Below are positions 1-12,242 of a DNA stretch of 64,000 nt, piece by piece. The notes beneath the pieces are model-generated. The model did no database searches and was not told where the DNA came from. It saw only the letters and a list, made by a program, of their open reading frames with translations. A program made the translations under genes and the position numbers. The stretch lies in the NCBI RefSeq assembly GCF_947507565.1, contig NC_089193.1, positions 1,167,125 to 1,231,124 of the forward strand, written 5' to 3'. Position 1 is the stretch's first letter, and each line of letters opens with the position of its first letter. Origin of the DNA: Oscarella lobularis (Eukaryota; Porifera; Homoscleromorpha; Homosclerophorida; Oscarellidae).

Positions 1-2289
1 CCCTTGAGCTTGTCCAACGTCAATCTCAGGATTCATGCTACGATAAAAGAAGTTTCGCTAGCCCAAATATAGGTATGTGACGTACCTCTCTCCACAGTCG
101 TACAACATGTCTGTGCGAATTAGTTCGTGTTCGCCTGTCAGCACGTCGAGTTCCACTTCGGTGCAAGTGACGCCGTACGTGCAATAGCTGAACGTATGCG
201 TTGAAGCCATATCTACACTTTCAAACCCATCAATTATTAACCGCGTGGTCGTAAATAAAAGAATTTCTTACCAGCCTTCAGCAGTGAGATTAATTCCCAT
301 TTTTTGGCTTTGCTTAACCACACGTGGCCAAGTTGCTGTGGCCGGTAGTTTGGCCCTGGCCGCCTTCATTCTGTCATTGAGCACTTGGCAGGCAGAAAGA
401 ATAGCCTGAATGAGAATGAGTGAAAAAAGAGGAAAGAGAATCGCGGACATACCGCGCAGTTTAGCTCACTGCCGACGCTGCCACCCGTCGCACTGTCTAG
501 AGATTTCAAGTCGTCTGCTTTTCCCATTCAAAAGGTGCGAACCTCTATGCTTACTATTTGCACCAATCAATGAATACGATGGCTTGATTTTGATTAGGCT
601 TATATCGTCGACGCCCAAAGTAGACGCGGCCACTTGGACAATCTTAGACCACAAGCCCTCGATTCAATTACGTGCACATCGTATTTATCTACCTTGGTAT
701 TGAGACCCTGTCCCATTTCTATACCTCCCGTCGATATGGCAACCGATCCGTCGCCAGCATAGGCGGATATTACACAAGTGAAGGGAGCCCCACTTAGAAT
801 AACTCCAAATTTCAAGGGAACAACGGAAAGACCTTTCTTCTTCCAACGGTTCTCCTTCACGAGAATTAAAGGATCGAAGACTGCCTCTCGTCATTATTTA
901 CCTTGTTGAACGTTTGAATGGCTACACTTCGCGTTTGGAAGTCGCTCGACGTAATCAGCTGAGTCCACAGCGAGGAAATGCTGCAGTAGGGCAACGGCTG
1001 CCCGTACGGCGTGATCTGCCCCTTTTGATACAAATTTATCACTCGAACTTCCTCCGGCGTCTTTCCCAAAGTCTTGGCAACGTGCTCCATAATTGACTCC
1101 ATAGCAAAAATCGACGGCACCGAACCTAATAAGAAAATGAAAAGAAAGAAAAAAAATTGTCTTTGCTAGTACCTGGGGATCGGCAAGCAGTGTTGCTCGG
1201 TGTATGGGTCTTGCATGCTTTGCTGATCACTTTCCAGTGAGGACAGTAATAGGCTAAATAACGAAATGACGGAAGACGTCTATTGGCTATCCTTCTCCAG
1301 TTAACCGTTGTCAAAGTAGACGTCGTAGTGAAATAGAATATCTCCATTTGCCGTAAATCCGCAGTCGCCCGAAACGGAAACAATCACGGCGTTGAGTTTT
1401 CCATCGTCGTCAAATCCAATCTATTAAAACAGACATTAGAAGTTAGAGGAGACTCTTCGCTACTCCATTGATTACCTGATACTCTGACAAATAGGAAGGC
1501 CGACAACCAAGCATTCGCATATTCGAGTCGATGTCCATCAGCACGCGAACAGGTCTATCGACCAATTAATTCTATTCAGAGTACCCTATGCGAAATCCCG
1601 ACGTTCGTCACCTTTTCACGACCGAAGCGGCGAGAGCGGCACCGCACGAAATTTGCTGCCCGTTGCTAATCTTTCCGCCGAAGCCACCACCGATTCTTTT
1701 GACGCTGACGTTCACGCTGACGAAGACGAGACGTTTTCTTCATCGTCTCTGGCATTTTCTACTGACTTGCCTGCTCTCCGTTATGCCCAGTACCTGCGCA
1801 ATTGACCTTTGGCAATGATCAACGTGTTGTGTCGATGATACAACGTCGTAGCCGTCTTCGACAGGTACAACGAGAGCCCTCTATAGAAGACAGAGACAAT
1901 CGAACAGTACACAAGAAAACTTCTTCGTCATGCCTGGGTCTCCATATAGAAATGATACTGAGGACCGCAAAATATTTCACCGGATATCTGATGCTTACTG
2001 CTCTTCAATGCATCTTTTCATAATTGAAACGTTCTGTCAATGCGAAGAAAAACGTCATTTCAGCCTATTACCCATTGGGTCCCCATCTCCTGATATGATT
2101 GGGGTCGAAGTGAAGAGCAGCGTGCCGGCTTGAATCGCTTCCTTGATCGTCAGCACAAGCGGTCCGAGAGACTTGTACGTTCCTTTGACAGCCAACGCTG
2201 CCGCGTTCGCGTGAGCCTGAGTGTCCGCCACGACCATTCCTAACGCTTGGCCGGAAAATTCCACAGTCGATCCGACGGGGACAAAAAGC
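1..2289 (-). CDS. XDH: Xanthine dehydrogenase-like protein, partial duplicate (molybdenum domain only)
   Basis: Exons on the minus strand encode the molybdopterin-binding half of a xanthine dehydrogenase/aldehyde oxidase family enzyme, which oxidises purines or aldehydes. Visible landmarks in protein order are VEFSGQALGMVVADTQ, the Moco motif VKRIGGGFGGK, the substrate-pocket region around NTACRSPG, EEVRVINLYQKGQITPYGQ and GGIEMGQGLNTK. The block is almost identical, introns included, to 5912-8190 of the complete gene downstream. All differences I checked keep the frame; a 1-base difference near 520 falls in an intron. The C-terminus runs off the left edge and the upstream exon would lie in the N gap at 2321-2520. 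Beyond the gap an unrelated plus-strand gene starts, so the Fe-S and FAD halves are missing here. It is either a truncated tandem duplicate or a haplotype/assembly duplicate. Confidence 0.8.
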
Positions 2290-2320
2290 TAAATAATAAT
2301 TCAACCAAAATGTTCTGTAG

Positions 2321-2520
2321 NNNNNNNNNNNNNNNNNNNNNNNNNNNNNNNNNNNNNNNNNNNNNNNNNNNNNNNNNNNNNNNNNNNNNNNNNNNNNNNN
2401 NNNNNNNNNNNNNNNNNNNNNNNNNNNNNNNNNNNNNNNNNNNNNNNNNNNNNNNNNNNNNNNNNNNNNNNNNNNNNNNNNNNNNNNNNNNNNNNNNNNN
2501 NNNNNNNNNNNNNNNNNNNN
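2321..2520. other. Assembly gap (200 N)
   Basis: Exactly 200 undetermined bases. The gap falls where the partial xanthine dehydrogenase copy would need its next upstream exon, so the boundary of the duplication cannot be read. Confidence 0.99.
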
Positions 2521-2715
2521 GCAACACACGACAACGCATCGGTAGTCATGGCCATTATTGCTTCGCCTCATCTCTCTTCAATTTTCTCATTATTTGTGTG
2601 TAGAAGAGTTACGCTCTAAGCACAGTCTATAGCAACGTCGAAGGCGACGTGAAAAGCTTCCTCAATTCGAGATGAAGGGTCGTTCGATGTCCTCGCTCAA
2701 ACGAATCAAAGAGCA

Positions 2716-4370
2716 ATGAAAAATGAAGTGACGCCGCGTAGTTTTCACTTTTGGTCTCGCTGTCCCTGCACGCCTGTTTTCTGTGATGCATTTCAGCACC
2801 TCAGTGAGGTAAAGCGCCTGCGTACCTAAAAATGACCCAGCTACTTTGCGATCTTTTTTTTTTGTTTTGGGCGCAGGATCCTCAACTTCCGTCAAGTTTA
2901 TCTCCAGTTGTGCGAGACTACATCGAATTGATGATGTCGAGAGGGGTATGGGTTAGTCACAATAGGAGAGCTGAGTGCTTCATGGCAATCTGCGATTTGA
3001 TGAATGAAAGCGGGACCGCGTTTAAATCTGGCGTCAAATCGTTTGAAGGACGGTGGACTGACTATCCAGTCGTAGCGGACATCGCTTTCCGTTGCGGTAT
3101 GCTCATTCTGTGAACTCGTAGAAAGTGATAGTCTTAATTTGAAGCATGCCAATTATTAGATCTTCCTTGTCATGCAGCGTATGGAATCGTCAGCATTAAA
3201 TCTGAGAGGAAAGAACGCGACCGAGGCAAGGTAGAAGTGGCTCAATGCTGTCGCTTAGCACCCTACGATTGTAGGTGGTGGAGGCATTCTACTGAAAAGA
3301 GTCTTGCTTATGTACGTTTTCATTTTAAATTATTTTTTGTTCTTATTTCACGTCATATTCAGGACAACTATTCATGGCCGATATTGGCAATAATTGCCTT
3401 TCCTCCTGCGAAATGCGCCCCGGGTGCGGTTGAGGTTTATGCGTCAATCAATGGCACGCTAGCCAGGGAAGACCCTCTACTGAACGTCGAGTATAACGGA
3501 GAAGAAGATGTGGAGAAAGTTTATCAGGTTTTAACGAGCAGCAGCTTTTCGCGTGCATTAAGCGTCTTTCTTGACTGTATTCGTACTTAGGTGTTTGGCA
3601 AGATTGTGAAGACGTTGGCTGCGCTGCGGAAGTATGCCATGAAAATGGGAGTCACAATCAAAGACTTCCAATTTGAGGGAGATGACAAAGTGAATCGAAG
3701 CGTGAGGTATTCTTTATAACGCGCGAAGGTACGGAGGCATCTCTCTGACGCACGTTCTTGCAGGCTCACAAAGAAGATCAATTATCGCGTTTACATGGGC
3801 CAAATCGAGGAGGAAAGGGTCATTGTCAAGTATTTCCTTGACGGCGCCGGCGATGAATACGGCGACAAGGCTCACAAGTACGCGGCCGATAAAGGATTTG
3901 CTCCACCCATACTCGGACGCTGGAAGTGTTCGCAATCAGATGCATCTGCTCTGGTCATGTCCTACGTCCATGGCTCTTCTTTCCTAATGGCGGTTCAGGA
4001 GAAGATGAGAAAGGGGCCTCGACATGGACGGCTTACCCGCAGGAAAAAGGCAAGTGAAATTTATCGCACTTTGCTTCTCCTTGTGGAGAAGCAAACGCAG
4101 GAGTTGCACTCCGGCAGTTTCGTCCATGGCGATTTGAGAAACGAAAACATCATTGTCGATTTGGAGGCAGATCCAAAGCCGCATGTCTACTTCATCGATT
4201 ACGATAGTAGCGGTTTCGAGGGCTTGGCAAAATACGGTCAAATGAATCCTGGTTTGTATTATCCTTCCCCAGAAACTGGTACCAAGATTCTTCCCATTCA
4301 CGACTGGTACTTTGTCGCTGGTCTCAAATCGGTCGCACTCGAATGGGGCTGGATATCATCTCATTTGTAA
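2716..4370 (+). CDS. Orphan protein-kinase-like protein with a possible nuclease-like N-terminal half
   Basis: Six exons can be joined in frame: 2716-2807, 2877-3099, 3179-3312, about 3363-3525, about 3591-3707 and about 3764-4370. The C-terminal half looks like a minimal protein kinase: a candidate beta-3 lysine in ERVIVKYFLDG, a hinge-like SALVMSYVHGSS, a catalytic loop FVHGDLRNENIIV and a metal-binding IDYD in place of DFG. The N-terminal half contains VSIKSERKE followed by hydrophobic strands. It resembles the PD-(D/E)xK-like plus kinase architecture of Crinkler/RHS-like effector families known from fungi, oomycetes and some animals, but this match is from memory. Family members are often lineage-specific and transposon-associated. 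The start ATG at 2716 was chosen because its exon joins in phase 0 to DPQLPSSLSP. No close animal kinase family is recognised. Confidence 0.6.
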
Positions 4371-5354
4371 TGAGTGCAACTATCGCGATGACTTAGCAGA
4401 ACTACGTTTGGTTTCTTTGTTCTATTGGTCATTGATGCATACAATGAAGTAAAGATCTTTAGTAGTATAGAGAGCGGCGGCCATCTTGGATGACGCCAGA
4501 ACTTTTCGTTTTGGTTGAAAAGGCTCATTCGCTACGCCTTCTACCGCACTCTCTTGCGTTTGCTTCCAGAAGCACAGTGGAAAAGATAATCGCTTACGAC
4601 TGTACAGAATCGTGGACATAAAACATGCCCAAATTACCTGACAATCCATTAAAAGATAGTCGAAAGCACGTGGCGGCTGCTAGCCAACGTTCGAGGGAAG
4701 GGAGCTATAACCTGCTAACCTCTGCAACGCCCTACCCTACTAGCAGCCGCCAACTAAACCCTAATGCAAGGGAAGGACCCGTACACACTATCGTAGTTAT
4801 GCAACGAGTGCTGATACGTTCTCAACTACCTGCTCTAGAGCCAGATGCTGTCCGTCTACACTCTCTGCGTCGTACATACCGTGGGAGTTTCATGCATGCT
4901 ATGCCACTAAGCCTTCGCATGAGCCCCAACCCGCCCTCGATTAGACTGGCAGAAATCGAGTCCTAGTGTTTAGATTCGATCGGAAATCTGACTATGCCCA
5001 AAACGAGGCCAGTGGCACAGCATGCAATTAATCTCTATGCACGATGCAGAGAGACCCGCCCCTAAGTGCATGCCTACATTGGGGACCCCAAAGGAATATG
5101 CAAACCTTGCGATCCATTCATTCTTCTTTCAGCGCCGAAACTGACACAAACCTAGTAAACGCATCTAGTGAGACACAGTCATGAGCATTCCTAAAGCGTT
5201 TAGACGCGCGATGTGAAAGTAGAAGAGTAAGCGCGATGCGTACGATCGTGGGTCCTATATAGGGACCCTCGAAAAAAATCTCGTACAGTCGCCAAGAGAA
5301 AAAGTCGTTTAGAATGGTATAAGAATAATCGCGGAAGCCGTTGACGTCGGATTG
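4371..5354. other. Intergenic stretch without a recognised gene
   Basis: About 1 kb between the kinase-like gene and the stop codon of the complete xanthine dehydrogenase gene. Open frames here (up to 113 codons at 4625-4966) show no recognisable domain. A 12-base inverted repeat (4672-4683 with 4740-4751, GGCGGCTGCTAG) could form a hairpin. The 3' UTR of the xanthine dehydrogenase gene should lie at the right end. Confidence 0.6.
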
Positions 5355-8300
5355 CTAACCAGGGAGCAGATGCGTCGTCTCCGTCTTGCGTGCAAAGGGG
5401 GCGGAACCGTACAAAGAAAACTGGTTAGGGTCGACGAGGCAATTTTCTTGCACGACATCCACAGTGGCTGGTCCATCTAAACAAAAAATCTATATGTACT
5501 TCATACTCACGTAAAACTCACTCAGTGAGAAGTGCTCGTCCCTCTGAATTTCACTTCTTGCATTTTCGATGGCGTGCTTCAGTGCAAGCAAACAGGAGCA
5601 AGACATGCACATGGGCGGCTCTCCAACAGCTAGAAAACGGTAAAATATTAGTTCCTCGTAAAACCCCCACCCTTGCCTTTGGATCGAAGAATGCCGAGCG
5701 GATTTGGTGCATCTTTAAGAAACGCAATTCTGAAGTCAGCAGGGATATCCTTCGAAGACGGCGGCTTGTATTCCTGTATATGCACGAGCTCAATTTAGAA
5801 GCTACAATTACAACGTAGCACCTACCCAAGTGTTCGAGGTCAGCAGCGTTCCCGTAGTGGGATCTCGAACGAAATGCTCGGTCAACCAATAGCCGATGCC
5901 CATTGCAAAAGCCCCTTGAGCTTGTCCAACGTCAATTTCAGGATTCATGCTACGATAAAAAGAGTTTGGCTAGCGTAGATGACTATTTGACGTGTACCTC
6001 TCTCCACAGTCATACAACATGTCTGTGCGAATTAGTTCGTGTTCGCCTGTCAGCACGTCGAGTTCCACTTCGGTGCAAGTGACGCCATACGTGCAATAGC
6101 TGAACGGTTGCCTTGAAGTCACATCCACCCTTTCAAACACATCAATTATTAACGGTGTTCATAAATAAAGAACTTCTCACCAGCCTTCAGCAGTGAGATT
6201 AATTCCCATTTTGTAGCTCTGCTCAACCACCTGTGGCCAAGTCGCTGTGGCCGGTAGTTTGGCCCTGGCCGCCTTCATTCTGTCATTAAGCACTTGGCAG
6301 GCAGAAAGAATAGCCTGAAAATGAGTGAAAAAAAGAAGAGGAAAGAGAATCGCGGACATACCGCGCAGTTTAGCTCACTGCCAACGCTGCCACCCGTCGT
6401 ACTGTCTAAAGATATCAAGTCGTCTGCTTTACCATTCAAAAGGTGCGAACCCCTATGCTTACTATTTGCACCAATCAATGAATACGATGGCTTGATTTTG
6501 ATTAGGCTTATATCGTCGACGCCCAAAGTAGACGCGGCCACTTGGACAATCTTAGACCACAAGCCCTCGATTCAATTACGTGCACGTCGTATTTATCTAC
6601 CTTGGTATTGAGACCCTGTCCCATTTCTATACCTCCCGTCGATATAGCAACCGATCCGTCCCCAGCATAGGCGGATATCACACAAGTGAAGGGAGCCCCA
6701 CTTAGAATAACTCCAAATTTCAAAGGAACAACGGAAAGACCTTTCTTCTTCCAACGGTTCTCCTTCACGAGAATTAAAGGATCGAAGACTGCCTCTCGTC
6801 ATTATTTACCTTGTTGAACGTTTGAATGGCTGCACTTCGCGTTTGGAAGTCGCTCGACGTAATCAGTTGAGTCCACAGCGAGGAAATGCTGCAGTAGGGC
6901 AACTGCTGCCCATACGGCGTGATCTGCCCCTTCTGATATAAATTTATCACTCGAACTTCCTCCGGCGTCTTTCCCAAAGTCTTGGCAACGTGCTCCATAA
7001 TTGACTCCATAGCAAAAATCGACGGCACCGAACCTAATAAGAAAGTGAAAAAGGAAGAAAAAGTAGTCCCTTGCTGGTACCAACCAGGGGATCGGCATGC
7101 AGTGTTGCTCGGCGTGTGGGTCTTGTACGCTTTGCTGATCACTTTCCAGTGAGGACAGTAATAGGCTAAATAACGAAATGACGGAAGGCATCTATTGGCC
7201 ATCCTTCTCTCAGTTAACCATTGTCAAAGAAGACGTCGTAGAGAAATAGAATATCTCCATTTGCCGTAAATCCGCAGTCGGCCGAAACGGAAACAATCAC
7301 GGCGTTGAGTTTTCCATCGTCGTCAAATCCAATCTATTAATTAAACAGACATTAGAAGTTAGAGGAGACTCTTCGCTACTCCATTGATTACCTGATACTC
7401 TGACAAATAGGAAGGCCGACAACCAAGCATTCGCATATTCGAGTCGATGTCCATCAGCACGCGAACAGGTCTGTCAGGCAATCAATTTTATTCGGAGTAC
7501 CTTATGCGAAATCCCGACGTTCGTCACCTTTTCACGACCGAAGCGGCGAGAGCGGCACCGCACGAAATTTGCTGCGCGTTGTTGATCTTTCCGCCGTAGC
7601 CACCGCCAATTCTTTTGACGCTAACGTTCACGCTGACGAAGACGAGACGTTTCATTCATCGTCTCTGGCATTTCCTACTGACTTGCCTGCTCTCCGTTAT
7701 GCCCAGTACCTGCGCAATTGCCCTTTGGCAATGATCAACGTATTGCGTCGACGATACAACGTCGTAGCCGTCTTCGACAGGTACAACGAGAGCCCTCTAT
7801 AGAAGACAAAGACAATCGATTTTGCACAGTACAGATGAAAAGCCGTGCCTGGGTCTCCATATAGAAATGATACTGAGGACCGCAAAATATTTCACCGGAT
7901 ATTTGATGCTTACTGCTCTTCAATGCATCTTTTCGTAATTGAAACGTTCCGTTAATGCGAAGAAAAACGTCATTTCAGCCTATTACCCATTGGGTCCCCA
8001 TCTCCTGATATGACTGGGGTCGAAGTGTTTAGCAGCGTGCCGGCTTGAATCGCTTCCTTGATCGTCAGCACAAGCGGTCCGAGGGACTTGTACGTTCCTT
8101 TGACGGCTAACGCTGCCGCGTTCGCGTGAGCCTGAGTGTCCGCCACGACCATTCCCAACGCTTGGCCGGAAAATTCCACAGTCGATCCGACGGGGACAAA
8201 GAGCTAAATAATAATAATAAATAAACCAAGAGAATATTATGTTCTATAGAGACTGTGTACAGGTTCAGCGTACTGAGAAACGACCACGTCTTTTGGCCTC

Positions 8301-11300
8301 CAATTGTTTTCAGCCGGAATATCACTGGGCAGGACGACTCGCAGTACACCAGGCATAGCCTTGGGAAACGAAGGTAAAAAATGAAATTTCTAGATACAGT
8401 ACCGTTCAAAAGCTTTAGCCTCCTACGCTATCTGGTCATTGTTGTGATCTACTCTGACGATGATTAAGTTAAACAGTCAGCGTAAAGCCAACTTCGAACT
8501 GAGGCCCCTTTTCTAATGTAAGAGATGCGTCGTTTGACCGTTAAAATGTCAAAAAACGCGTCTCCTTCACGTAGCAAATTTTTAAAAATTTAAAAAAAAG
8601 GTTACGACACTTGATACAAATCTCACGGAAGACGGTGCTATGGAGATTTATCCGGTATCAGAGGTATCTCACAGGCGCAGCGGAACTATTGGACTAGGAA
8701 GGCCGGAGCCCTTGTCAAGTGAGGAGAATGACCGGCCACCGGGCAGTGGTCAAACCCTTGGGGAGAGTTTCCAACTCCCTTCTATCCTAGCCAAGAGCTC
8801 ATGCTCCTGCTACTGATAGGTATATGGAAACGCTGGGTATATATACAACAACCCTGCCTGGGTCACTTCCACTGCAGCTGTTCGCCACAAAAAGTGCGCT
8901 GATCGAACTAAAACCACTCTCAATCGACCGCAAATACGTTTCTGACCACAACCGCGAATGAATTTTGTCGCAAATCAATCTAGAAACGCGAAAAAACGAA
9001 AATAAAACGCGTGCCACGTACGCAAAACACGCCCTGTCACGCTACACATGACGTCAGTTGTAAGACGCATGACAAAATGGTCTATACGAGCAAGTAGAGG
9101 CGAAAAATCAGCCGCGAAGTCAATTGGAGATCTATTCTAAAGACATTCAGTCGCTATTTGGACGCGAAAAGCGAACGGATACGAAGAAACGGCAATGCGC
9201 TGGGTCAGCAAAATCAAGGCGCTACATGTCGGCTCTATCTATAGCAGTTGAACGTGCGCTACACAAATGAACATCAAGCGGGAGAAGGATTTCTCAAGGA
9301 CGCCTAAACTTTTGAACGATACTGTAGATATATATAGTCTCTTGCCGTAGCGGCCGATGTATCCAGAAAAACCAGAGTGGAATTAGCCTACGTCAGACAG
9401 AATTTTCAATCGTAATCCACTTGTTGCTGCATTAATGGTCTTCCAAACCTGTGTGGAAAGAATAAAAGCTCCGTGAACTTCATTTGGATAGGACGGAATG
9501 TCGTTGAGGTACTGAGCCTCTCCTGACGCCTGCAATTGTCTAATTTTCAATGGAAAATACGACTACGTTCTCGTGCAAACCTGCAGGGTAGCCGTAATCT
9601 TTGGCATGGGCTGCGTGAGCGGATATTTCGACGAATCCGAGCTATAGGTTTCAATTCCCGAGCTCAAAGGGCGATCGATGCTTCCAGAAGCTGACGCGAG
9701 CCGAGCCGAAACGCCTGGCACAACAGACAAGTAGAACTAAGGAAGACAAGACTCAAAACTATTAGTGCCAAATCCCAGCGTGATGATGACGTGCCTTATA
9801 AAAGAGAGACATAGCCAAGGACTTGCGATAGTCAGCACTAGAAGATGCTGGCGGCGAACGCGGCTTGATTTCAAATGAAAGACACGTTAACGCTCCTAGA
9901 ATCAAAAAATCAGTAACCATGTGCCAAAAACGAGTAAGAAAGGAAAACTAGAGCCTTAGTCTGTTGTACCCTTGAGCGTGTCAAGCTGCTTGAGATCTTT
10001 TCCAATCAGATACTTTTCCGTTGACGTTGCTCGATACTTGAGACATCGAACAATAATCGTATAGACTATTCGTCGAGATTAGCTCCGTTTGGCCTTACCG
10101 TGCGCGCGGCTATGCCACCGTAGACAAAGCACATTCCCGACGGACTAAGCTTCGATCCCGATTCGGTCACTTTCATAGAAAATCCCGCGTTGACGTAGGC
10201 GTGAGCGTTCTGGTAGCGAGGCATGATTTTGTACGCTGCAAATTTTTCATCGGTGTCTTCAGCCGGAATCATAAGACTGACAATCATCTATTGCACGAGC
10301 ACTACTTATTGTATCATGCGTTCTTTCTTGCAACAACTTACTTTTGACGTCATGTCAGTAACAAGAAACTCGGCAATATCGTATTCTTTTGCCTCGGCGC
10401 CTTCAACTAAATTCGAGATTTTCGTTTGCATGCGAAATTTGAAAATGTATAGTATTTTGAACCGATGTTGAGAGATGCTCCTGCAGCCTGCATGATCGTG
10501 AGAACGTCCGAGGGAAAGTCGTCGTGAATGTGAGAAAGCATTATATTGCCAGCCCACGTTCCAACCTAGAGCACTTGTACCTACCACCATCTAAGCTAAA
10601 ACGCTAATATAGGCTCACATTTCTGACAGGAAAATTTGCAATCTGAGAGTGAGACTTTATAGTTTGACCATATCAATCTCATGATGAATACCTTGAGTAA
10701 ATGTTGTGCCAATGCATCGAACTTTCCTCCCGACTGACTATTTTCCATAAGAACGTCAATCAAATTCGACAGCGTCACTGCAGCTCCAACGGTCAAGTAT
10801 TTCCCAGTTGAATTTTCCCCAACCTAACGAGGACACGTAATGCAAGGCAGATACCTACTTCACATAACAACGCACAGACACCGTCTGAAGAGCCTCAATA
10901 TTCATCAAAGAAACGCGAACTGGTGGAGACGGTTCAAACTTAAACACACCTTAGTCAGACGAAAGAGTTGACAATTGATTATAAGGTGCTTGATCTGCCT
11001 CTTACCCTTTCCTGTATCTCCAGCCACAAGAGCTATTCCAGAACTCCTGTACGTTTGCAGGAGTGAAAGTGCATCGTCAACGTTGGCCGGTGCAAACCAC
11101 GTTGAACCGTCGGGAGTCAGAATCTGCTTCACTGTTGTCAAAGAATTTCTTGCACACTTTTGGTTACAGCCGTTGCAGTTCTCGCTGCACGCCGAAATAT
11201 CCTAAAAAAACAGACGTCTGTTCAGAGACGATTCAATCGACAAGATTATTGCCTACTTCGACGTCAATAGGATGTTCATCTGCCGCAAACGTCGCCATAG

Positions 11301-12150
11301 CATCGAGAATACCTCGATACCCTGTAGCAATACCCCAATTAGAAAACATATGCTGCTATCGTAATATCGTGGCTCAGTGCACATATGTACCTGTGCATCT
11401 ACATATATTTCCGTCAAATTGATCTTCGATCTCCTGCTTCGTTGGCTTGGAATTGTTCTTCAAAAGACTGTACATGGACATGACCATGCCAGGCGAGCAG
11501 AATCCGCACTGGCTGCCATTGTGCTGAGCCAAACGCGCCTGAATGGGATGAAAACCGGCTGACGAACTAAAAGAACATGATTGCATAAAAAAATTCCAAC
11601 TCGATTCCACGACGTACTTTCCGATGCCTTCAGTCGTTTGAAAAGAGCACGAATTTGCAGACAAAATCGGAAATAAACACTACAAAAGAACGCGTGTCAA
11701 ATACCAGAGAAAAAATAATAAATTAAATTGAACTACTGAATTGACAGCTATCGTCGTTTCTTTTTTCGTTATTGGATCGTTTCGAGTGAGAGCGACGACG
11801 CAGGCACCACAGCCGCCCTCCTGGCACATGTGCTTCGTTCCTTTCAGACTCGGTTGCGACTTGAGCCAATCGTTCAACGTCAGCGACGGCGACGCGTTTT
11901 CGACCGTATACGAGGTGTCGTTCACGCGAAAAGTGACGCTAGTCAGCGGTTGGACGCCATTCGACGTCGATTTGGCTCGAAATGAGACCGAGTTGCTGCA
12001 GTGGGGGCATTGGCCTCGATATTTTCCCACTGCGACGATATCCGACCCCGGTTTGAGTCTGAAAAGGTTTATGAGCAACTTCAGGAAGCAGCGGAATACG
12101 TTCGCTTGCCTTGTTCGGCAGAAAGGACACGAAAACGCTGGAGTACTCAT
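5355..12150 (-). CDS. XDH: Xanthine dehydrogenase/oxidase-like molybdo-flavoenzyme
   Basis: Complete many-exon gene. From residue about 70 it has the 2Fe-2S domain with CQEGGCGAC (Cys109, 114, 117), the second Fe-S site GSQCGFCSPG...ICRCTGYRG, a CO-dehydrogenase-type FAD domain (FAPANVDDALSLL, VGTWAGNIMLSHIHDDFPSD, CFVYGGIA) and the molybdenum domain (ASGEAQYLNDIPSYPNEVHG, VKRIGGGYGGK, GGIEMGQGLNTK, SKAVGEPP with the catalytic Glu). The last exon, GPATVDVVQENC...LLPG, ends at TAG. Such enzymes oxidise hypoxanthine/xanthine or aldehydes, passing electrons from Mo through two Fe-S clusters to FAD. An N-terminal extension carries CPFC and CPHC pairs (residues 8-11 and 48-51), unusual for the family. 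The AFRGFGG motif is altered to ACRSPGG. The intron near 5665 appears to be GC-AG. Start ATG 12150 is the last Met before the extension. An aldehyde-oxidase-like specificity is possible. Confidence 0.85.
8397..9324. mobile_element. Non-autonomous Tc1/mariner-type element with TIRs (copy A)
   Basis: Left end CAGTACCGTTCAAAAGCTT and right end, read inverted, CAGTATCGTTCAAAAGTTT form near-perfect terminal inverted repeats. They are flanked on both sides by TA (8395-8396 and 9325-9326), the target duplication of Tc1/mariner elements. The 928-bp interior has no transposase-length ORF. It lies in the xanthine dehydrogenase intron between the exons ending at about 9385 and starting at about 8370. 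A diverged inverted relative is at about 62360-63200. Confidence 0.85.
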
Positions 12151-12242
12151 GCTTTTGTTTATGCTGGCCACGTGACTAAGACCACACAGTACAATTGATT
12201 TATTACATACATGTATAATCCTCTCTGCTGCAAGTGTTCGAG

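Noticed and set aside
500-540. Apparent frameshift between the two xanthine dehydrogenase copies
   Set aside because: The extra base lies inside a short intron between GAN and DLxSLD; exon frames are intact in both copies.
4625-4966. 113-codon ORF in the spacer downstream of the kinase-like gene
   Set aside because: No recognisable domain, no splice context, and composition unlike neighbouring exons.
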